Notes under the pieces: model-generated
What the model saw: only the letters and a program-made list of their open reading frames with translations
Told to the model about the DNA's origin: nothing
Databases searched by the model: none
Part shown: piece by piece, positions 7,104-9,259 of the stretch
Layout of the letters: each line of letters begins with the position of its first letter
How positions within the stretch are numbered: the first letter of the stretch is position 1
Program-made: the position numbers and the translations under genes
NCBI GenBank assembly: GCA_900553675.1
Contig: USEH01000084.1
Coordinates: forward strand, 1 to 9,259
Length of the DNA: 9,259 nucleotides
Source of the DNA: an uncultured Ruminococcus sp.
GTDB taxonomy: Bacteria; Bacillota; Clostridia; Oscillospirales; Ruminococcaceae
Direction: 5' to 3'

Positions 7104-8006
7104 ATGGAGAATTTATATTGGTTTTATGATGTATGTGTTATCGGAATATTGATAATAGCTGTATATTGCGGTGCAAAAAAAGGACTGATGAAGTCGGTTG
7201 TTATGACAGTTCTGATAATAGCTTCGTTTGTTGTAAGCTGGTTTGCGGCTGAGGCAGTAGGTCCGTTTGTCTACGATAAATTCGTCAAGGACACTATTGT
7301 TGAAGGCTTTATGAAGAGTGCGGACAATAAAGACCCAGCCGGTTTAGTTTCATCCGCGATATCAGCCGGAGATTATGGCGTTGATATGTCGCCTGATGAT
7401 GTTAATGCTATAATAGAAAGCAAACCCGACTTCTTCTCTGAGCTTGCATCAAGTATGCGCAAAAACGGTTCTCCCGAAAGTGAAGAGGTCATCAAGAGCA
7501 GTGTTGAAGGCTCTGTAACGCCTATGATTTTAGATGTCCTGCTCGACGATATTGTGTCTTCCGATTATATACGTCAGGCGCTGGATACTGTAGGTGAGGC
7601 GACCGGTAAGGTCGGAGAGGTTGTTTCAGCCTTCATAAGCGGCTCCCGCGAGGAGGTTGCGTATGCCGCTGAGCAGAATCTTATTGCTCCGGTTCTAATA
7701 TGGCTGTTTAAAGCGATTGTTTTTGTTGTTCTTATGTTTATTTTAAGACTTATAATCGGTCCGGTCTCAAATGCGTTCAGGGCGGTCAACAAAATACCGA
7801 TAGTAGGTCCTGTAAATGTGCTTTTCGGCGGTGTTTTGGGTGCCGTCGAGGGAGCAGTTGTGGTTTATGTAATATCAATAGTCATTAAGGCGGTTGTAAA
7901 CGTAACCGGAAGCTCGCTTATTTTCCTGAACACGCAGACGATAAACATGACTAAGCTGTTTATAAAGTTTTATAATTTTGATATTATAGGATATTGGTTA
8001 AAATAA
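7104..8006 (+). CDS. cvpA: CvpA family membrane protein with long internal insert
   Basis: This integral membrane protein belongs to the CvpA family (named for colicin V production; the family is linked to envelope functions but its biochemical role is unclear). Family features are an N-terminal helix pair (about 8-23 and 31-52) separated by the basic loop GAKKGLMKS, and a C-terminal half with hydrophobic segments at about 194-218 and 236-268 enclosing RAVNKIPIVGPVNVLFGGVLGAVEG (226-250), the typical Asn/Pro/Gly-rich CvpA signature. At 300 residues it is well above the usual 160-180. The difference is a polar, acidic insert from about 60 to 190 containing predicted amphipathic helices, probably outside the membrane. 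AAAGGAG at 7092-7098 lies 5 bases before the ATG. It follows the DUF5711-like gene, so the two may form an envelope-associated pair. No catalytic motif is visible. Confidence 0.8.
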   Translation: MENLYWFYDVCVIGILIIAVYCGAKKGLMKSVVMTVLIIASFVVSWFAAEAVGPFVYDKFVKDTIVEGFMKSADNKDPAGLVSSAISAGDYGVDMSPDDVNAIIESKPDFFSELASSMRKNGSPESEEVIKSSVEGSVTPMILDVLLDDIVSSDYIRQALDTVGEATGKVGEVVSAFISGSREEVAYAAEQNLIAPVLIWLFKAIVFVVLMFILRLIIGPVSNAFRAVNKIPIVGPVNVLFGGVLGAVEGAVVVYVISIVIKAVVNVTGSSLIFLNTQTINMTKLFIKFYNFDIIGYWLK

Positions 8007-8034
8007 ATTTTTAACGTCTTTAATCGGTTTATCA

Positions 8035-8070
8035 TTCAAATTTCACCGTTGCGCGATAATATAATACAAT
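8035..8070 (+). promoter_or_regulatory. Candidate sigma-A promoter(s) for the Clp ATPase gene
   Basis: Two overlapping options exist in the 188-base gap. TTCACC (8042-8047) is 17 bases before TACAAT (8065-8070, 5 of 6 matches). TTCAAA (8035-8040) is 19 bases before a perfect TATAAT (8060-8065). Either predicts a transcript start near 8072-8077 and a leader of about 120 bases. No CIRCE element and no convincing paired CtsR heptads (GGTCAAA) were found, so heat-shock control by HrcA or CtsR is not supported by what is visible. Confidence 0.55.
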
Positions 8071-8148
8071 GTGATGCCATATGAGCAGCAATCGCCGTAT
8101 TGCGCGTCGGCTGAGAATGGCGTCGCTATGACTTGGCTTTTATACGAA

Positions 8149-8180
8149 AGAAAGGAATGTCCCCGGATATCAGGGGCATT
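8149..8180 (+). promoter_or_regulatory. Shine-Dalgarno followed by a hairpin in the Clp leader
   Basis: AGAAAGGA (8149-8156) is the only good Shine-Dalgarno near the Clp start but lies 38 bases before the ATG at 8195. Between them AATG (8156-8159) and CCCC (8161-8164) pair with GGGG (8173-8176) and CATT (8177-8180), an 8-bp stem with one bulged T and an 8-base loop. Folding this stem leaves about 14 bases between Shine-Dalgarno and AUG. No other Shine-Dalgarno is seen in 8181-8194. A translational control element is inferred. Confidence 0.5.
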
Positions 8181-8194
8181 ACGGTAAACAAATA

Positions 8195-9259
8195 ATGCTT
8201 TGTTCCAGATGCAAGAAAAGACCTGCCGCCGTTTTTATTACGACTATGAACGGCAACGAAAAGAAAAATGAGGGACTCTGCCTTTACTGTGCGCGTCAGC
8301 TCGGTATACCGCAGGTTGATGAATATATGAAACAGATGGGTATTACCGACGACGATCTTGAAGCGCTCACCGAGGCTATGAGCGAGGACGGCGACTCCTT
8401 CGAGATGGGCGGAACCGGTGCTATGCCTAACTTTATTTCAAATCTTTTGGGTAAGCTCGGAGGAAATCAGGATCAGCAGAATAACGCACAAAACGGAGCT
8501 TTGCCTCAGAATTCAAATCGTAAAAAGGATAAGGACGCGGAGCAGAAAAAAGAAAAGGAGCTCAAATTTTTAGGGACCTACTGCACCAATCTCACCCAGC
8601 GCGCCGCCGAGGGAAAGCTCGATAAAATAATCGGCAGAGATCGCGAAATCGGCAGGGTTTTGCAGATACTTTCTCGCCGTCAGAAGAATAACCCATGTCT
8701 TATAGGTGAACCCGGCGTCGGTAAAACAGCGATTGCCGAGGGCATAGCCCAGAAGATAGTCTCCGGCGATGTGCCGTTTAACATCAAGAATAAGCAGCTG
8801 TATCTTTTAGACCTCACCGCGCTTGTTGCAGGTACGCAGTTCCGCGGTCAGTTTGAAAGCCGTATCAAGGGACTTTTGCAGGAGGTTAAAAGGGAAGGCA
8901 ACGTTATTCTGTTCATAGACGAGGTGCATAACCTTGTCGGCACCGGCGACAGTGAGGGCACCATGAACGCAGCAAATATTTTAAAGCCTGCGCTTTCGAG
9001 GGGTGAGGTTCAGGTTATCGGCGCGACAACCTTCAACGAATACCGCAAGCACATTGAAAAGGACGCCGCGCTTGAGCGCCGCTTCCAGCCCGTGACCGTC
9101 GCCGAGCCCTCGCTCAGCGACAGCGTGGAGATCCTCAAGGGCATCCGCAAGTATTACGAGGACTTCCACGGCGTGAAGATCTCTGACGAGATGTGCCGCA
9201 TGGCCGTGACGCTCTCCGAGCGCTACATCACCGACCGTTTCCTCCCCGACAAGGCCATC
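8195..9259 (+). CDS. ATP-dependent Clp protease ATP-binding subunit, ClpE/ClpC-like with N-terminal zinc finger (partial, 5' part)
   Basis: This is a AAA+ unfoldase that feeds proteins to the ClpP protease; the gene continues beyond the window, with 355 codons visible. The N-terminus carries four cysteines, C3, C6, C29 and C32 (CX2C-X22-CX2C), a zinc finger like that of ClpE and McsA instead of the double-repeat Clp N-domain. Residues 91-125 form a Gln/Asn/Lys-rich, probably flexible linker. The first ATPase domain follows: [18 protein letters not shown] (132-149), Walker A GEPGVGKT (171-178), pore loop AGTQFRG (212-218) with Phe where Tyr is common, Walker B VILFIDE (237-243), sensor 1 around [11 protein letters not shown] (275-285) and arginine fingers in LERRF (293-297). 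The second ATPase domain and any ClpP-binding loop are off-window. The ATG is the first start codon after an in-frame TGA at 8129 and gives the expected MLCSRC start. Codon usage changes sharply near 9059. Confidence 0.9.
   Translation, partial: MLCSRCKKRPAAVFITTMNGNEKKNEGLCLYCARQLGIPQVDEYMKQMGITDDDLEALTEAMSEDGDSFEMGGTGAMPNFISNLLGKLGGNQDQQNNAQNGALPQNSNRKKDKDAEQKKEKELKFLGTYCTNLTQRAAEGKLDKIIGRDREIGRVLQILSRRQKNNPCLIGEPGVGKTAIAEGIAQKIVSGDVPFNIKNKQLYLLDLTALVAGTQFRGQFESRIKGLLQEVKREGNVILFIDEVHNLVGTGDSEGTMNAANILKPALSRGEVQVIGATTFNEYRKHIEKDAALERRFQPVTVAEPSLSDSVEILKGIRKYYEDFHGVKISDEMCRMAVTLSERYITDRFLPDKAI

Noticed and set aside
8007..8040. Intrinsic terminator after cvpA
   Set aside because: There is a T-rich stretch right after the stop but no preceding GC-rich stem, so it does not form a terminator.
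8028..8047. Possible CtsR operator before the Clp gene
   Set aside because: The reverse strand has one GGTGAAA heptad-like word, but the required second GGTCAAA-type repeat after 3 bases is missing.
8088..8111. Small stem candidates GCAAT/ATTGC and GCCG/CGGC in the Clp leader
   Set aside because: They are only 4-5 bp, overlap each other and exclude one another; chance level in a GC-mixed leader.
1..9259. CRISPR array, transposon, prophage, toxin-antitoxin or defence system
   Set aside because: I saw no regularly spaced repeats, transposase or integrase motifs, terminal repeats or target duplications, and the genes are housekeeping or envelope genes on one strand.

Overview
The window reads as a chromosomal housekeeping segment from a Gram-positive Clostridia bacterium, most likely the Oscillospirales/Ruminococcaceae group. 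The taxon is inferred from protein character, gene order and moderate GC content; no rRNA or tRNA is present to confirm it. All ten genes lie on the plus strand, tightly packed. There is no mobile element, CRISPR array, defence island or integration site, and I do not see a clearly new biological system.

Layout: (1) 1-180, the C-terminal end of RuvB (Holliday-junction motor). (2) 217-2452, phosphoglucosamine mutase GlmM followed by a class I SAM-dependent methyltransferase of the RlmI-like superfamily. (3) 2468-5041, a complete energizing module of an ECF vitamin/metal transporter (EcfA1, EcfA2, EcfT) without a substrate-binding S component. (4) 5038-5775, tRNA pseudouridine synthase TruA, whose start overlaps the EcfT stop as ATGA. 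(5) 5826-8006, two envelope proteins: a single-pass protein with a large beta-propeller-like extracytoplasmic domain (DUF5711-like) and an enlarged CvpA-family membrane protein. (6) 8195-9259, the first 355 codons of a ClpE/ClpC-like AAA+ unfoldase that carries a four-cysteine zinc finger in place of the usual Clp N-domain; it runs off the window.

The gaps from glmM through truA are 45 nt or shorter, so this stretch is probably one transcription unit or a few overlapping ones. Three genes in it begin at non-ATG codons (GTG, TTG, TTG). Larger gaps precede the DUF5711-like gene (50 nt), cvpA (96 nt, with inverted repeats) and the Clp gene (188 nt, with the best promoter candidate and a leader hairpin). 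No intrinsic terminator with a U-tract was found.

The points most worth a second look are an abrupt change in codon usage in the last 200 bases (third-position GC from about 61% to about 94%), suggesting a recombination junction or an assembly chimera, and the Clp leader, where a strong Shine-Dalgarno is separated from the AUG by a hairpin. Other oddities are the long insert in CvpA, the missing RlmI-type cysteine motif in the methyltransferase, and an unusual substitution in a conserved GlmM loop.
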